Made by a program: the position numbers and the translations under genes | DNA from: Tabrizicola sp. | Lineage (GTDB): Bacteria; Pseudomonadota; Alphaproteobacteria; Rhodobacterales; Rhodobacteraceae | NCBI GenBank assembly: GCA_016792685.1 | Contig: JAEULQ010000013.1 | Location: forward strand, 1-51,077 | Direction of reading: 5' to 3' | DNA length: 51,077 nt | In this document: positions 40,511 to 50,909 of the stretch, one piece after another | Layout: each line of letters begins with the position of its first letter | Numbering within the stretch: position 1 is the first letter of the stretch | The notes under the pieces: generated by a model | The model's input: the letters and a program-made list of their open reading frames with translations, nothing else | Database searches by the model: none | Told to the model about the DNA's origin: nothing

Positions 40511-42078
40511 CCAAGCTTGTCACAGCAGCCCAGGCGGCGGCGCTGGTTCCGGACGGGGCAGTGGTTACGGTCTCGTCTTCCTCTGCGCTTGGCTGTCCCG
40601 ATCTGGTCCTGCGCGCGATCGGAGAACGCTTTCGCGACGAAGGTCATCCGCGGGCCATCACCACGCTTCATCCGATTGCTGCAGGCGACATGTATGGCGT
40701 GCGCGGAATGGACTGGATCGCGCAGGACGGCCTTCTGGCGCGGGTGCTGGCTGGTTCCTACCCATCAGGGTCGTCGAACCTGCCGATGCCCGAGATCTGG
40801 AAGATGATCGTCGAAGACCGGGTGGCGGCCTACAATGTGCCCTCCGGCATCATGTTCGACATGCACCGCGAGGCGGCCGCGCGGCGTCCGGGTGTGCTGA
40901 CCAAGGTCGGGATGGAGACCTTCGCCGACCCCATCCGCGAAGGCTGTGCGATGAACGCCCGCGGCGCTGCGGCCCCCATCGTCCGGCGAGTGGAGTTCAA
41001 CGGCGAGACCTGGCTTCATTTCCCGAACATCCAACCCGATGTCTGCATCCTGCGGGCGACGACGGCGGATGAAAACGGAAACCTGACCTACGAACATGAG
41101 GGCGCCTACCTGGGGGGGCTTGAGCAGGCCATTGCCACCCGCAATCACGGCGGGTTGGTCATCGCCCAGGTCAGCCGGATGACGGCCAAGGGTTCGCTGC
41201 GGCCACATGACGTCCGGGTGCCGGGTCATCTGGTCGATCGGATCGTGATCGACCCAGAGCAGAAACAGACCTGCGAGACGCCCTATGATCCGGCCATCTC
41301 GGGCCAGATCATGCGGCCCTGGTCCAGCTTTACGCTCGCCGAACAGGGCGTCGAAAAGGTGATCGCCCGCCGCGCGGCGCTTGAGCTGAAGGGGGGCATG
41401 ACCGCCAACCTCGGCTTCGGGATCAGCGCCATGGTGCCCCGCATCCTGCTGGAGGAAGGCCACCCCGAAGCCGTCACCTGGGCCATCGAGCAGGGCGCCG
41501 TCGGGGGGATGCCGCTGACGGGTTTCGCCTTCGGCTGCGCCTCGAACGCCTGGGGCTATGTCCCCTCGCCGCAGCAGTTCATCTATTTCCAGGGCGCAGG
41601 CTTCGACATGTCGTTCCTGTCGTTCCTCGAGATCGACGTCGAGGGCAACGTCAATGTCTCGAAGCTTGGGAAAAAACCATATCTGACAGCCGGTTGCGGC
41701 GGTTTCGTCGACATCACCGCCCATGCGCGGAAGATCGTCTTCTCGGGCTGGTTCGAGGCCGGTGCCCAGGTGGAGCTGACCGCATCGGGCCTGAAGGTCG
41801 CAAGCCCGGGCAAGTTCTGCAAGATGGTCGACCGGGTCGAGCATGTCACCTTCTCGGGCAACCGTGCCCGTGTTCAGGGGCAGGAGGTGCTCTATGTCAC
41901 CGAACGCTGCGTCATGCGCCTGACCGACAAGGGTCTGGTCGCGACCGAGATCATGCCTGGCATTGACCCCGGCCGCGATATCATTGCCGCATCGCAGGGC
42001 AGAGTCACCGTGGTCGGGAATGCCGCGACCATGCCGCTTGCACTTTTGGCCGATGGGCCGATGGGATGGCAGCCATGA
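40507..42078 (+). CDS. Acyl-CoA:acetate/3-ketoacid CoA-transferase (YdiF/Pct type)
   Basis: 523 residues, with both CoA-transferase halves on one chain. Half 1 begins KLVTAAQAAALVPDGAVVTV; half 2 holds the catalytic Glu328 in WAIEQGAVGGMPLTGFAFG and NLGFGISAMVP. Such enzymes move CoA between a donor thioester and a free carboxylic acid by a glutamyl-CoA intermediate. Its presence in a sugar-type operon implies that the pathway makes or uses a carboxylic acid activated as CoA ester. Overlaps the following hydratase gene (ATGA at 42075-42078). Confidence 0.92.
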   Translation: MTKLVTAAQAAALVPDGAVVTVSSSSALGCPDLVLRAIGERFRDEGHPRAITTLHPIAAGDMYGVRGMDWIAQDGLLARVLAGSYPSGSSNLPMPEIWKMIVEDRVAAYNVPSGIMFDMHREAAARRPGVLTKVGMETFADPIREGCAMNARGAAAPIVRRVEFNGETWLHFPNIQPDVCILRATTADENGNLTYEHEGAYLGGLEQAIATRNHGGLVIAQVSRMTAKGSLRPHDVRVPGHLVDRIVIDPEQKQTCETPYDPAISGQIMRPWSSFTLAEQGVEKVIARRAALELKGGMTANLGFGISAMVPRILLEEGHPEAVTWAIEQGAVGGMPLTGFAFGCASNAWGYVPSPQQFIYFQGAGFDMSFLSFLEIDVEGNVNVSKLGKKPYLTAGCGGFVDITAHARKIVFSGWFEAGAQVELTASGLKVASPGKFCKMVDRVEHVTFSGNRARVQGQEVLYVTERCVMRLTDKGLVATEIMPGIDPGRDIIAASQGRVTVVGNAATMPLALLADGPMGWQP

Positions 42079-42842
42079 GCGGCGTACGTTTGCATATCGC
42101 GGGGGGCGTGGCCGAGATCAGGCTCGACAATCCGGCCAAGCTCAACTGCTTCACGGTCGAGATGCTGGGCCAGCTTGCCAGCCATCTCGAGGTCGTCGAG
42201 GGCCGCAGTGAAGTGCGGGCAGTGATCGTGACCGGCGAAGGCGAGAAGGCATTCTGCTCGGGCGCCGACATCAACGCCTGGGGCGGCCTCACGCCGGCCG
42301 AATTTGCCCGGAACTGGGTGCGCGGCGGCCATCGGATCTTTGACCGCCTGGCGCGGCTGTCGAAACCTACCGTCGCCTGCCTGAACGGTCATGCCTTTGG
42401 GGGCGGGCTCGAACTTGCGGCAGCCTGCGACATCAGGGTGATCACGCCCAGGGCCACGATCGCACTGCCCGAGGCCGGGGTCGGGATCGTGCCGGGCTGG
42501 TCCGGCAGCCAGCGGCTCGCCCGGCTTATTCCCGAAGGGATGCTGAAGGAGATGGCGCTGTTCGGCCGTCGGATCGGGGCGGATCGGCTGTTGTCCAGCG
42601 GGTTCGTGGCAGAGGTGTCCGAGGATGCCCGCGCGGCAGCCCAGGAAATCGCCGACAAGGTGGCCGGCCTCTCCCCTCGTGCGACGGAAATCACCAAGGC
42701 GATGATCCATGCGGGGCAGGGTGAGGATCAGGCCGCGCTGATCGAGGCCCTGGGCTCGGCCGCCATCGCCGCCAGCGCCGACCGCCAGGAGGGCGTCGCG
42801 GCCTTCCAGAGCAAACGCAAACCTGAGTTTCCGGGGACCTGA
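42075..42842 (+). CDS. Enoyl-CoA hydratase/isomerase (crotonase family)
   Basis: 255 residues from ATG 42075, coupled to the CoA-transferase stop; ATG 42066 is possible. The crotonase oxyanion-hole blocks CSGADINAW (61-69) and GHAFGGGLELAAACD (105-119) are present. Both catalytic glutamates of hydratases are kept, Glu113 and Glu133 (LPEAGVGIVPG), so a true hydratase/dehydratase is likely. It would act on the CoA ester made by the preceding enzyme. Confidence 0.92.
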   Translation: MSGVRLHIAGGVAEIRLDNPAKLNCFTVEMLGQLASHLEVVEGRSEVRAVIVTGEGEKAFCSGADINAWGGLTPAEFARNWVRGGHRIFDRLARLSKPTVACLNGHAFGGGLELAAACDIRVITPRATIALPEAGVGIVPGWSGSQRLARLIPEGMLKEMALFGRRIGADRLLSSGFVAEVSEDARAAAQEIADKVAGLSPRATEITKAMIHAGQGEDQAALIEALGSAAIAASADRQEGVAAFQSKRKPEFPGT

Positions 42843-42843
42843 C

Positions 42844-44370
42844 ATGCTTGACCTGACCGTGATCCCCGCCTCTGGCATCGCCCTTCCCGCCGCGCCTTTC
42901 CGGGCCCGCCATCTGATCGACGGTGCATGGCTGGACAGCGCCGACGGTGCCGTCAGCGAACGTATTTCGCCGTCGCATGGCGTCGTGGTCAGCCGCGCGG
43001 CCAAGGGGGGCAAGGCGGAGGCCGAAGCGGCCATCGCTGCGGCCCGCCGCGCTTTTGACGATGCACGCTGGAGTGGCCTGTCCGGCAAGGCCCGTGCTGC
43101 GGTGCTGCTCAAGACCGCCGATCTGATCGAGGCCAATGTCGAACGCATGGCTCTGATCGAGACGCTGGAATCGGGCAAGCCCATCACGCAGGCGCGGGGC
43201 GAAATCTCGGGTGCGGCCGATCTCTGGCGCTATGCCGCATCGCTCGCGCGTACTCTGCATGGCGACAGCCACAACTCCTTGGGCCAGGACATGCTGGCGG
43301 TCGTCCTGAAAGAGCCGATCGGCGTCGTCTCGATCATCACACCCTGGAACTTTCCGTTCTGGATCCTCAGCCAGAAGCTTCCCTTCGCGCTTGCGGCGGG
43401 CTGCACCTGCGTCGTCAAACCGTCGGAGTTGACCCCGTCGACCACGGCGATCCTGGGCGAGTTGCTGGCCGAAGCAGGCCTGCCTGCAGGCGTGGTCAAT
43501 ATCGTCCTCGGCTACGGCCAGCCTGTCGGTGCTACGCTTTCTTCCGACCCTCGAGTGGACATGGTCACCTTCACCGGCTCGACGGCCGTGGGTCGCGGGA
43601 TTGCGGCGGCGGCCAGTGCAACGCTGAAGAAAGTGGCATTGGAGCTTGGTGGCAAGAACCCGCAAGTGATCTTCCCCGACGCCGACCTGGAAAGCGCGGC
43701 TGATGCGGTGGTCTTCGGGGTCTATTTCAACGTGGGCCAATGCTGCAATTCGGGTAGCCGGATTCTGGTTCATGAAGACATTTCCGAGGCCTTCACGGCC
43801 CGGGTTGTCGAGCTTTCCCGACAGGTTGCCTTTGGCGACCCCCTGGACCCTGCCACCCAGGTCGGCGCCATTGTCACGCCCGAGCATGGCGCGAAGATCG
43901 ACGGCTACGTCCTTGCCGCCCGCAAGGCCGGGGCCAAGGTCGAGTTGGGCGGCAGTTCGTTGGCCGTGCCCGGCCTCGGCCACCAATTCTATCAGCCGAC
44001 CGTGGTAAGCCGGGTCACTCCCGACATGGCCATCGCACGAGAGGAAGTCTTTGGCCCGGTTCTGACCGTCCTGACCTTCCGCAGCTTGGATGAGGCGCTG
44101 GCCCTGGTGAATGACGCCGACTACGGCCTTTCCGCCGGGGTCTGGAGCGAGAATGTCCACACTTGCCTGGCTTTTGCCCGGGGGGCCCAGGCGGGCACGG
44201 TCTGGACCAACACCTGGATGGACGGCTTTCCAGAGGTGACGTTCGGCGGCGTCAAGCAATCGGGCCTGGGGCGCGAGATCGGGCGCTATGGCCTGGACGA
44301 ATTCATGGAGATCAAGTCGCTGGTGATGCGGATCGGCCGCACGCGCGCGCCTTGGGTAAGACCCCGCTGA
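42844..44370 (+). CDS. Aldehyde dehydrogenase (NAD(P)-dependent)
   Basis: 508 residues, complete. Asn169 (TPWNFPFW), cofactor motif [10 protein letters not shown], general base Glu267 (LELGGKNP) and the nucleophile Cys301 (GQCCNSGSR) are all visible, as is [10 protein letters not shown]. It oxidises an aldehyde to the acid. The closest appearance is to betaine/5-carboxymethyl-2-hydroxymuconate-semialdehyde-type ALDHs, but substrate cannot be read. Begins 1 bp after the hydratase stop. The acid product could be the substrate of the CoA-transferase. Confidence 0.93.
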   Translation: MLDLTVIPASGIALPAAPFRARHLIDGAWLDSADGAVSERISPSHGVVVSRAAKGGKAEAEAAIAAARRAFDDARWSGLSGKARAAVLLKTADLIEANVERMALIETLESGKPITQARGEISGAADLWRYAASLARTLHGDSHNSLGQDMLAVVLKEPIGVVSIITPWNFPFWILSQKLPFALAAGCTCVVKPSELTPSTTAILGELLAEAGLPAGVVNIVLGYGQPVGATLSSDPRVDMVTFTGSTAVGRGIAAAASATLKKVALELGGKNPQVIFPDADLESAADAVVFGVYFNVGQCCNSGSRILVHEDISEAFTARVVELSRQVAFGDPLDPATQVGAIVTPEHGAKIDGYVLAARKAGAKVELGGSSLAVPGLGHQFYQPTVVSRVTPDMAIAREEVFGPVLTVLTFRSLDEALALVNDADYGLSAGVWSENVHTCLAFARGAQAGTVWTNTWMDGFPEVTFGGVKQSGLGREIGRYGLDEFMEIKSLVMRIGRTRAPWVRPR

Positions 44371-44420
44371 CCAAGGCTTGGTCGCGGGCAATCGAAGCGC
44401 ATCTTATGGGAGGAACGCAA

Positions 44421-45671
44421 ATGCGCCTTTTTGGAAAGACACTGACTGCAGCGGCAGTGCTGGTGATGTCCACCTCGCTTGTCATGGCCGAGGATGTCGA
44501 GGTTCTGCACTGGTGGACCTCGGGTGGCGAAGCCGCAGCGCTGAACGTGCTGAAAGATGACCTTGCCACCAAATCGATCGGCTGGGTCGACATGCCGGTC
44601 GCCGGTGGCGGCGGCGAAGCGGCAATGACAGCACTCCGCGCGCGTGTCACGGCGGGCGACCCACCGACGGCGGTTCAGATGCTGGGTTTTGACATTCTGG
44701 ACTGGGCCGGTGAAGGCGCCCTTGGTGACCTGACCTCGGTCGCCGCGGCCGAAGGCTGGGACACTGTGGTCCCGACCGCCCTGCAGGCGTTTTCGAAGGC
44801 CGACGGCAAGTGGATTGCAGCCCCGGTGAACGTCCATTCGACCAACTGGGTCTGGATCAACAAGGCGGCCCTCGACGCGGCTGGCGGCAAGGCGCCCGAG
44901 ACCTGGGAAGAGCTGGTTGCCGTTCTGGACGCAATGAAGGCGAACGGCATCACGCCGCTTGGCCACGGCGGTCAGGCTTGGCAGGACGCCACCGTGTTTG
45001 ACGGGGTCGTGCTGGGCATCGGCACTGATTTCTACAAAGCCGCCTTCATCGACCTTGATCCGGCTGCGCTTGGCGGCGAGCAGATGGCGGAAGCCTTCAA
45101 CCGCCTGATCAAGCTGCGCTCCTATGTCGACGACAACTTCTCGGGTCGCGACTGGAACCTTGCCTCGGCCATGGTCATCAACGGCGAGGCCGGCATGCAG
45201 ATGATGGGCGACTGGGCCAAGGGCGAATTCCTGAAGGCCGGCAAGGTCCCGGGCACCGATTTCGTCTGCATCCGCTTCCCGGGTACGCAGGGTGCGGTGA
45301 CCTTCAACTCCGACCAGTTCGCCATGTTCAACGTCGAGGGTGAAGGCGCCGTGGCCGCCCAGGCCGCGATGGCCTCGGCGATCATGAACCCGACCTTCCA
45401 GTCGGCGTTCAACGTCGTCAAGGGCTCGGTTCCCGCGCGGACCGACGTCCCGAACGATGCGTTCGACGACTGCGGCAAGAAGGGCATGGCGGACCTGGCG
45501 GAAGCCAACGGCTCGGGCAAGCTCTTCGGGTCGATGGCCCATGGCCACGCCGCCCCGGCTGCCGTCAAGAACGCCGTCTATGACGTGGTGACCGCAGCCT
45601 TCAACGGCGAATATGCCGATGGCGCCGCCGCCGCCGCCGCGCTGGCCGAAGCGGTCGCTGCCGCGCAGTGA
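44421..45671 (+). CDS. Sugar ABC transporter substrate-binding protein (CUT1)
   Basis: 416 residues from ATG 44421 with GGGAGGAA just upstream; ATG 44406 is in frame but precedes the ribosome-binding site. A Sec signal peptide ([22 protein letters not shown]) is cut near residue 23. The mature start [20 protein letters not shown] and [20 protein letters not shown] match the glucose/mannose-type SBPs (GtsA-like). It captures a sugar or glycoside in the periplasm. Three tandem hairpins follow before the permease genes, which should raise SBP yield over channel. Confidence 0.93.
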   Translation: MRLFGKTLTAAAVLVMSTSLVMAEDVEVLHWWTSGGEAAALNVLKDDLATKSIGWVDMPVAGGGGEAAMTALRARVTAGDPPTAVQMLGFDILDWAGEGALGDLTSVAAAEGWDTVVPTALQAFSKADGKWIAAPVNVHSTNWVWINKAALDAAGGKAPETWEELVAVLDAMKANGITPLGHGGQAWQDATVFDGVVLGIGTDFYKAAFIDLDPAALGGEQMAEAFNRLIKLRSYVDDNFSGRDWNLASAMVINGEAGMQMMGDWAKGEFLKAGKVPGTDFVCIRFPGTQGAVTFNSDQFAMFNVEGEGAVAAQAAMASAIMNPTFQSAFNVVKGSVPARTDVPNDAFDDCGKKGMADLAEANGSGKLFGSMAHGHAAPAAVKNAVYDVVTAAFNGEYADGAAAAAALAEAVAAAQ

Positions 45672-45680
45672 TGTGAGTCA

Positions 45681-45756
45681 GGGGGCGGCTCCGGTCGCCC
45701 CCTCCCACAAATTCCTCAAGTAAGGAATTTGGCAAAATCCTTGCTTAAGGATTTTG
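45681..45756 (+). promoter_or_regulatory. Three tandem hairpins between SBP and permease genes
   Basis: Hairpin 1: GGGGGCG (45681-45687) with CGCCCCC (45696-45702). Hairpin 2: AAATTCCT (45709-45716) with AGGAATTT (45723-45730). Hairpin 3: CAAAATCCTT (45733-45742), 4-nt loop, AAGGATTTTG (45747-45756). The first is GC-rich and terminator-like without a T-run; the other two are AT-rich and look like sequence relatives. The set occupies nearly the whole 112-bp spacer. Probably an mRNA-stabilising or partial-termination element that uncouples SBP from permease expression. Confidence 0.7.
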
Positions 45757-45783
45757 GATGCTTGGACCCACGGGAGGATAGCA

Positions 45784-46671
45784 ATGGCCACCGAGGCCGA
45801 TTTCCGCACACGTCTGCAGGACTGGTTGCCAAAGCTCGTGCTGGCCCCGTCCTTTGCTGTCACGCTCCTCTTCGTCTACGGCTTCATCCTCTTCACGATC
45901 GTCCTGAGCTTCACCGGCTCGAAGATGCTGCCCAAATTCACCTGGGTCGGCTTCGAGAATTACGAAAAGCTCTTTGCGCTTCCCGCCTGGAACACCGCGA
46001 TCGTCAACATCGCGATCTTCGCCACGCTTTATATCGTCATCTGCACCGTCATCGGCCTGATGCTGGCGATCTTCCTGGATCAGAAGATCCGCGGCGAGGG
46101 GATGCTGCGGCCGATCTACCTATACCCCATGGCCCTTTCGTTCATCGTCACCGGCACCGCCTGGAAATGGTTCCTCGACCCCGGCATCGGGCTTGAACGG
46201 ATCATGCACCAATGGGGCTGGGAAAGCTTTTCCTTCACCTGGATCAAGGATGGCGAGATGGCGCTTTATACCATCGTCATCGCCGCTGTCTGGCAGACCT
46301 CGGGCTTCGTGATGGCCATGTTCCTGGCAGGCCTGCGCGGCATCGACAACGAGACCCTGAAGGCCGCCCAGATCGACGGAGCCTCGAATTGGCAGCTTTA
46401 CCGCCGGATCGTGATCCCGCTTCTGCGCCCCGCGTTCCTGTCGGCCTTCGTCATCCTCTCGCATCTGGCGATCAAGTCCTATGACCTGGTCATCGCGCTG
46501 ACCGGCGGGGGCCCGGGCCGCGCAACCGAAATGCCCGCGACCTTCATGTATTCCTACACGTTCACCCGGAACCAGATGGGCATTGGCGCCTCCTCGGCCG
46601 TGATCATGCTGATGACCATCGCGGCAATCATGGTGCCCTACCTCTATGCCGAGCTGAAGGAGAAGAAGTGA
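45784..46671 (+). CDS. Sugar ABC transporter permease 1 (CUT1, MalF/UgpA type)
   Basis: 295 residues from ATG 45784 with GGGAGGA at 45772-45778. Several hydrophobic spans; LLFVYGFILFTIVLSFTGSK at the N-terminus and the EAA loop LKAAQIDGASNWQLYRRIVI are typical of the first permease of carbohydrate importers. Its stop overlaps the second permease start (TGATG). Confidence 0.93.
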   Translation: MATEADFRTRLQDWLPKLVLAPSFAVTLLFVYGFILFTIVLSFTGSKMLPKFTWVGFENYEKLFALPAWNTAIVNIAIFATLYIVICTVIGLMLAIFLDQKIRGEGMLRPIYLYPMALSFIVTGTAWKWFLDPGIGLERIMHQWGWESFSFTWIKDGEMALYTIVIAAVWQTSGFVMAMFLAGLRGIDNETLKAAQIDGASNWQLYRRIVIPLLRPAFLSAFVILSHLAIKSYDLVIALTGGGPGRATEMPATFMYSYTFTRNQMGIGASSAVIMLMTIAAIMVPYLYAELKEKK

Positions 46672-47549
46672 TGGCCGCCGTCACACAGGATACCGCCGTC
46701 TCCACCGGCAGGATCACCCGGACCTTCATCTATCTGGTCCTGGTCCTCTTCGCGCTCTTCTACCTTCTGCCGCTTTACGTCATGGGGGTGAACTCCCTCA
46801 AGCCGCTGAACGAAATCACCGGCGGCAACATGATGGCGCTGCCGTCCCAATGGACGCTTGAACCCTGGCGGTCGGCTTGGTCCACTGCCCAGATCGGGGT
46901 AGAGCCGACCGGCCTGAAACCCTATTTCCTGAACTCGATCCTGATGGTGGTTCCCGCCGTCGCCATCTCGACGATCATCGGCGCGCTGAATGGCTATGTC
47001 CTGACCAAATGGCGCTTCCGCGGCGATACCTGGGTCTTCGGGCTGATGCTCTTCTCCTGCTTCATCCCGTTCCAGATCGTGCTGATCCCGATGGCCGTCG
47101 TCCTTGGCAAACTCGGCCTCGCAGGCACCGTCCCCGGGCTGATCCTCGTCCATGTCGTCTACGGGATCGGCTTCACCACGCTTTACTTCCGGAACTACTA
47201 CGCCAGTTTCCCGACCGAACTGGTGCGGGCCGCCATGATCGACGGCGCCGGGTTCTTCCGCATCTTCTGGCGGATCCTTCTACCCGTCAGCGGCCCCATC
47301 GCGGTGGTCAGCGTGATCTGGCAATTCACCAACATCTGGAACGACTTCCTGTTCGGCGTCTCCTTCGGCGGCACCAGCCAGCCGATGACCGTCGCGCTCA
47401 ACAACCTCGTCCAGTCCTCGACCGGCGTGAAGGAATACAACGTCCACTTCGCGGGCGCGATTCTTGCCGCGCTTCCCACCCTCCTCGTCTACATCGTCGC
47501 GGGCCGCTACTTCGTGCGCGGTCTGATGGCTGGTTCTGTGAAAGGCTGA
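46671..47549 (+). CDS. Sugar ABC transporter permease 2 (CUT1, MalG/UgpE type)
   Basis: 292 residues from ATG 46671, with AAGGAG upstream. LPLYVMGVNSLKPLNEI and the EAA loop RAAMIDGAGFFRIFWRILLP mark the MalG-type partner, and ALPTLLVYIVAGRYFVRGLM is the family's C-terminal span. Co-translated with permease 1; the ATPase gene follows after 4 bp. Confidence 0.93.
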   Translation: MAAVTQDTAVSTGRITRTFIYLVLVLFALFYLLPLYVMGVNSLKPLNEITGGNMMALPSQWTLEPWRSAWSTAQIGVEPTGLKPYFLNSILMVVPAVAISTIIGALNGYVLTKWRFRGDTWVFGLMLFSCFIPFQIVLIPMAVVLGKLGLAGTVPGLILVHVVYGIGFTTLYFRNYYASFPTELVRAAMIDGAGFFRIFWRILLPVSGPIAVVSVIWQFTNIWNDFLFGVSFGGTSQPMTVALNNLVQSSTGVKEYNVHFAGAILAALPTLLVYIVAGRYFVRGLMAGSVKG

Positions 47550-47553
47550 CCCG

Positions 47554-48666
47554 ATGGGCTTTCTCGATATCCGCAATGTCACCAAATCCTACGGGCCGGT
47601 CCAGGTCCTGCATCGCATCGACATCGCTGTCGAGGAGGGGGAGTTCCTGGTCCTCGTCGGCCCCTCGGGCTGCGGCAAGTCCACGCTTCTGAACATGATC
47701 GCGGGACTGGAAGCCATCACGGACGGTGAGATCGCAATCAAGGGCAGGGTGGTGAACGGGGTCCATCCGTCAAAGCGCAACATTGCCATGGTGTTCCAAA
47801 GCTATGCTTTGTACCCGAACATGACCGTGGGCCAGAACATGACTTTCGGGCTTGAGATGCACGGCGTCCCGAAGCCCGAGCGCGACCGCGCCCTGGCCGA
47901 TGTGGCAAAGCTTCTGCAGATCGAGACGCTCCTTGACCGCAAGCCGGGCCAGCTCTCCGGCGGCCAGCGGCAGCGCGTGGCCATGGGCCGGGCGCTCGTC
48001 CGCAACCCTGACGTGTTCCTCTTTGACGAACCGCTCTCCAACCTTGACGCCAAGCTCCGCGTCGACATGCGGACGGAAATCAAGAAGCTGCACCAGAAGC
48101 TCAAGACCACCATCGTCTATGTCACCCACGACCAGATCGAGGCGCTGACCCTCTCCACCCGCATCGCGGTGATGAACAAGGGCCATGTCCAGCAGCTTGG
48201 CACGCCGAAAGAGATCTACGACACCCCCGCGAACCTGTTTGTCGCGACCTTCATGGGCAGCCCGGCGATGAATATCGTCCCCGCCACCGTAGTGATGGAG
48301 AATGGTCACCCCCACGCCGCCCTGACCGACGCCGACGGCGGGGTCCACCGCCTGCGCTTCTCTCAGGCCAACCTCGCCGCCTGGGAGGGTAAACCCATCC
48401 TGCTCGGCATCCGCCCCGAGGCGATCACCGACCCCGAAGGCGCCGACCGCAAATCCGGCAACATCCAGCCCTTCAGCAACCGTGTGACCGTGACCGAACC
48501 GGCGGGATCCGACACCTTCGTCACCATGACGCTTTCGGGCAAGGACGTGATCGCCCGCATGCGCGCCGATGCCAATGTCACGCCCGGCCAAAGCTTCGAC
48601 TTCGCCATCAACATGGAGAAGGCGGTAGCTTTCGATCCGGCAACCGAGGCACGGATCCCCGCCTGA
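47554..48666 (+). CDS. Sugar ABC transporter ATPase (UgpC/MalK type)
   Basis: 370 residues: Walker A GPSGCGKST (36-44), Q-loop MVFQSYALYPNMTV, signature LSGGQRQRVAMGRAL, Walker B VFLFDEPLSNLD, and the H-loop VTHDQIEA. The C-terminal TOBE regulatory region is present (LFVATFMGSPAMNIVPA, GIRPEAI), as in MalK/UgpC. It energises the CUT1 importer. The stop shares a base with the GMC gene start (TGATG). Confidence 0.94.
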   Translation: MGFLDIRNVTKSYGPVQVLHRIDIAVEEGEFLVLVGPSGCGKSTLLNMIAGLEAITDGEIAIKGRVVNGVHPSKRNIAMVFQSYALYPNMTVGQNMTFGLEMHGVPKPERDRALADVAKLLQIETLLDRKPGQLSGGQRQRVAMGRALVRNPDVFLFDEPLSNLDAKLRVDMRTEIKKLHQKLKTTIVYVTHDQIEALTLSTRIAVMNKGHVQQLGTPKEIYDTPANLFVATFMGSPAMNIVPATVVMENGHPHAALTDADGGVHRLRFSQANLAAWEGKPILLGIRPEAITDPEGADRKSGNIQPFSNRVTVTEPAGSDTFVTMTLSGKDVIARMRADANVTPGQSFDFAINMEKAVAFDPATEARIPA

Positions 48667-50153
48667 TGCAACCCGACGTCATCATCATCGGCTCGGGGAT
48701 GGGAGGGGCGACGCTGGCTGCCGCTCTGGCACCCACCGGCCGCCGCATCCTGATCCTGGAACGCGGCGAGCGTCTGCAAGACAGCCCCGAAGCCCGTGAT
48801 CCCACCGCCATCTTCCGCCGAGGCCATTACAAGCCGAACGAGACCTGGCGCGACATCTCGGGCGCGCCCCTCCACCCCGGCAACTATGCCTATGTCGGCG
48901 GCAACACCAAGTTCTACGGCGCCGTGCTCCTCCGCTACCGGGCCGAGGATTTCGCGCCGCTCCGTCATATGGAAGGCACGACCCCCGGTTGGCCGATCAG
49001 CTACGACACGCTGGAGCCATGGTATTCCAGGGCCGAAACCCTCTACCGCGTCCGGGGCGACGTGGCGGGCGACCCGTCCGAGCCCCCGCACTCCGCGCCC
49101 TATCCGTTTCCGCCCGTCCCGGATGAGCCCGACATCCAGCGCCTCCGCGCCGCCTTCGCCGCGCAGGGCCTGCACGTCTCAGCGCTCCCATTGGGCGTTG
49201 ATATCGACGCATGGCTGAAACGCGCGCCCACGACCTGGGACGCCTTTCCTTGCACAACCGGCGCCAAGTCCGACGCCGAAAGCTGCGGCCTGGCCGAGGC
49301 GCTGAAGCACCCGAATGTCACCCTTCAGACCGGAACCAGGGTCACCCGTATCCTGTCCCAGGGCCGCCGCGTCACCGGCGTCGAAACCGACAGGGCAGGG
49401 GTGCGCGAGACCCTTTCAGCCCCCATCGTCGTCCTTGCCGCTGGGGCGATCCTCTCCTCCGCGCTCCTTCTCGCCAGCGCCAGTGACGACCACCCGAGCG
49501 GCCTTGCGAACCGCTCCGACCAGGTAGGCCGTAACTTCATGAACCACAACCTGACCGGAATGGTCGCCTACAACCCCTTCCGCCGGAACTGCACGACCTA
49601 TGAAAAAACCATCCAGGTCAACGACTTCTACCTGACCGGCGGCCCCGAAGGCGAACCCTTGGGCAACATCCAGATGCTCGGCCGGATCACCGGCCCGATC
49701 CTGGCGGGCGAGGCGAACCTTCCCCTCTGGCTCTCCCGCCACATCGCCGACCACTCGATCCACATCATGGCCATGTCCGAAGACTTGCCAGACCCCAACT
49801 CCCGCGTCCTCTGGCGGAATGGCGAGGTCACGCTCGACTGGCGCAAGACGAACACCAAGGCCCATGACCTGCTTGTGAAACGCCTGAAGCTGGCCATGCG
49901 CAAGGCCGGCTGGCCGATCACCCTGTCCCGAGGTTTCCCGAAATCGAAACCCTCGCACCAATGCGGCACCAACCGGATGGGCGCGGACCCCGCGACCTCT
50001 GTAGTGGACGTGAACCTCAAGGCCCACGATCTCGACAACCTCTACATCTGCGACGCCTCGGTCCTGCCGACCTCCGCCGCCGTGAACCCCTCGCTCACCA
50101 TCGCCGCCCTCGCCCTGCGTGCGGGCGACCACATCGCCAAGGCAACGTCATGA
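48666..50153 (+). CDS. GMC-family FAD oxidoreductase (sugar 3-dehydrogenase-like)
   Basis: 495 residues. FAD site GSGMGG (9-14) followed by ILERGE, the GMC block YVGGNTKFYGAVLLRYRAED, a central VVLAAGAILSSALLL, and the C-terminal GMC domain SHQCGTNRMGADPATSVVD with NPSLTIAALALRAGDHI. It has no signal peptide, so it is cytoplasmic unless exported with a partner. The group oxidises sugars or polyols, some at C3. In this operon it may form a keto-sugar that the Gfo/Idh enzyme or SDR handles next. Overlaps the SDR gene (ATGA). Confidence 0.9.
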   Translation: MQPDVIIIGSGMGGATLAAALAPTGRRILILERGERLQDSPEARDPTAIFRRGHYKPNETWRDISGAPLHPGNYAYVGGNTKFYGAVLLRYRAEDFAPLRHMEGTTPGWPISYDTLEPWYSRAETLYRVRGDVAGDPSEPPHSAPYPFPPVPDEPDIQRLRAAFAAQGLHVSALPLGVDIDAWLKRAPTTWDAFPCTTGAKSDAESCGLAEALKHPNVTLQTGTRVTRILSQGRRVTGVETDRAGVRETLSAPIVVLAAGAILSSALLLASASDDHPSGLANRSDQVGRNFMNHNLTGMVAYNPFRRNCTTYEKTIQVNDFYLTGGPEGEPLGNIQMLGRITGPILAGEANLPLWLSRHIADHSIHIMAMSEDLPDPNSRVLWRNGEVTLDWRKTNTKAHDLLVKRLKLAMRKAGWPITLSRGFPKSKPSHQCGTNRMGADPATSVVDVNLKAHDLDNLYICDASVLPTSAAVNPSLTIAALALRAGDHIAKATS

Positions 50154-50908
50154 AACCGCTCGCCCTTGTCACCGGAGGCCAGCAGGGCATCGGCCTCGGC
50201 ATCGCCCAGGCCCTGGCTTCCCAAGGCTTCCGCCTCGCCATCGCCTCGCGTTCCGGCCCCGAGGACACCCCCGTCCGGGAAGCGCTGACAGCCCTGGGCC
50301 CCGACGCCCGCTACTACCGCCACGACCTTTCCGACCTCGCCGCGATCCCCGAGCTTCTCGGCCGGATCGAGGCTGAGCAAGGCGCCCTCGATGCCCTGAT
50401 CCAGAACGCCGGAGTGGCCGCGAAAGTCCGTGGAGACATGCTCGACATCACGCCCGAGAACTTCGACTGGATCATGGGTATCAACCTGCGTGGCGCCTTC
50501 TTCCTTGCGCAAGCCGTGGCGAAGCGCATGCTCGCCACACAAAGCCCCCATTACCGCTCGATCACCTTCGTCACCTCCGTTTCGGCCCAGATGGCCAGCC
50601 CGGAACGTGCCGACTACTGCATCTCCAAGGCCGCCGCTGGTATGGCCGCCCAGACCCTCGCCCTACGTCTTGCCCCGCACGGCATCGGCGTCTTCGAACT
50701 ACGCCCCGGCATCATCGAGACCGGCATGACCGCGGGCGTGAAGGACAAATACACCGCCCGCATCGAAGGCGGCCTCGTCCCCGCCGGCCGCTGGGGCCAG
50801 CCTGCCGACATCGGCCAGGCCGTGATCCCGCTTGTCACCGGCCAGATGGCCTTCGCCACCGGCGCGGTCATCCCCGTCGACGGCGGCCTCTCGATCGAAA
50901 GACTGTAA
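50150..50908 (+). CDS. Short-chain dehydrogenase (3-ketoacyl reductase/sugar dehydrogenase-like)
   Basis: 252 residues from ATG 50150, overlapping the GMC stop. TGGQQGIG near residues 8-15 binds the cofactor, QNAG replaces the usual NNAG, the catalytic Ser lies in [10 protein letters not shown], and YCISKAA supplies Tyr and Lys. [15 protein letters not shown] is a standard SDR ending. It would reduce or oxidise a keto/hydroxy group with NAD(P). The next gene begins one base after its stop. Confidence 0.9.
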   Translation: MKPLALVTGGQQGIGLGIAQALASQGFRLAIASRSGPEDTPVREALTALGPDARYYRHDLSDLAAIPELLGRIEAEQGALDALIQNAGVAAKVRGDMLDITPENFDWIMGINLRGAFFLAQAVAKRMLATQSPHYRSITFVTSVSAQMASPERADYCISKAAAGMAAQTLALRLAPHGIGVFELRPGIIETGMTAGVKDKYTARIEGGLVPAGRWGQPADIGQAVIPLVTGQMAFATGAVIPVDGGLSIERL

Positions 50909-50909
50909 G

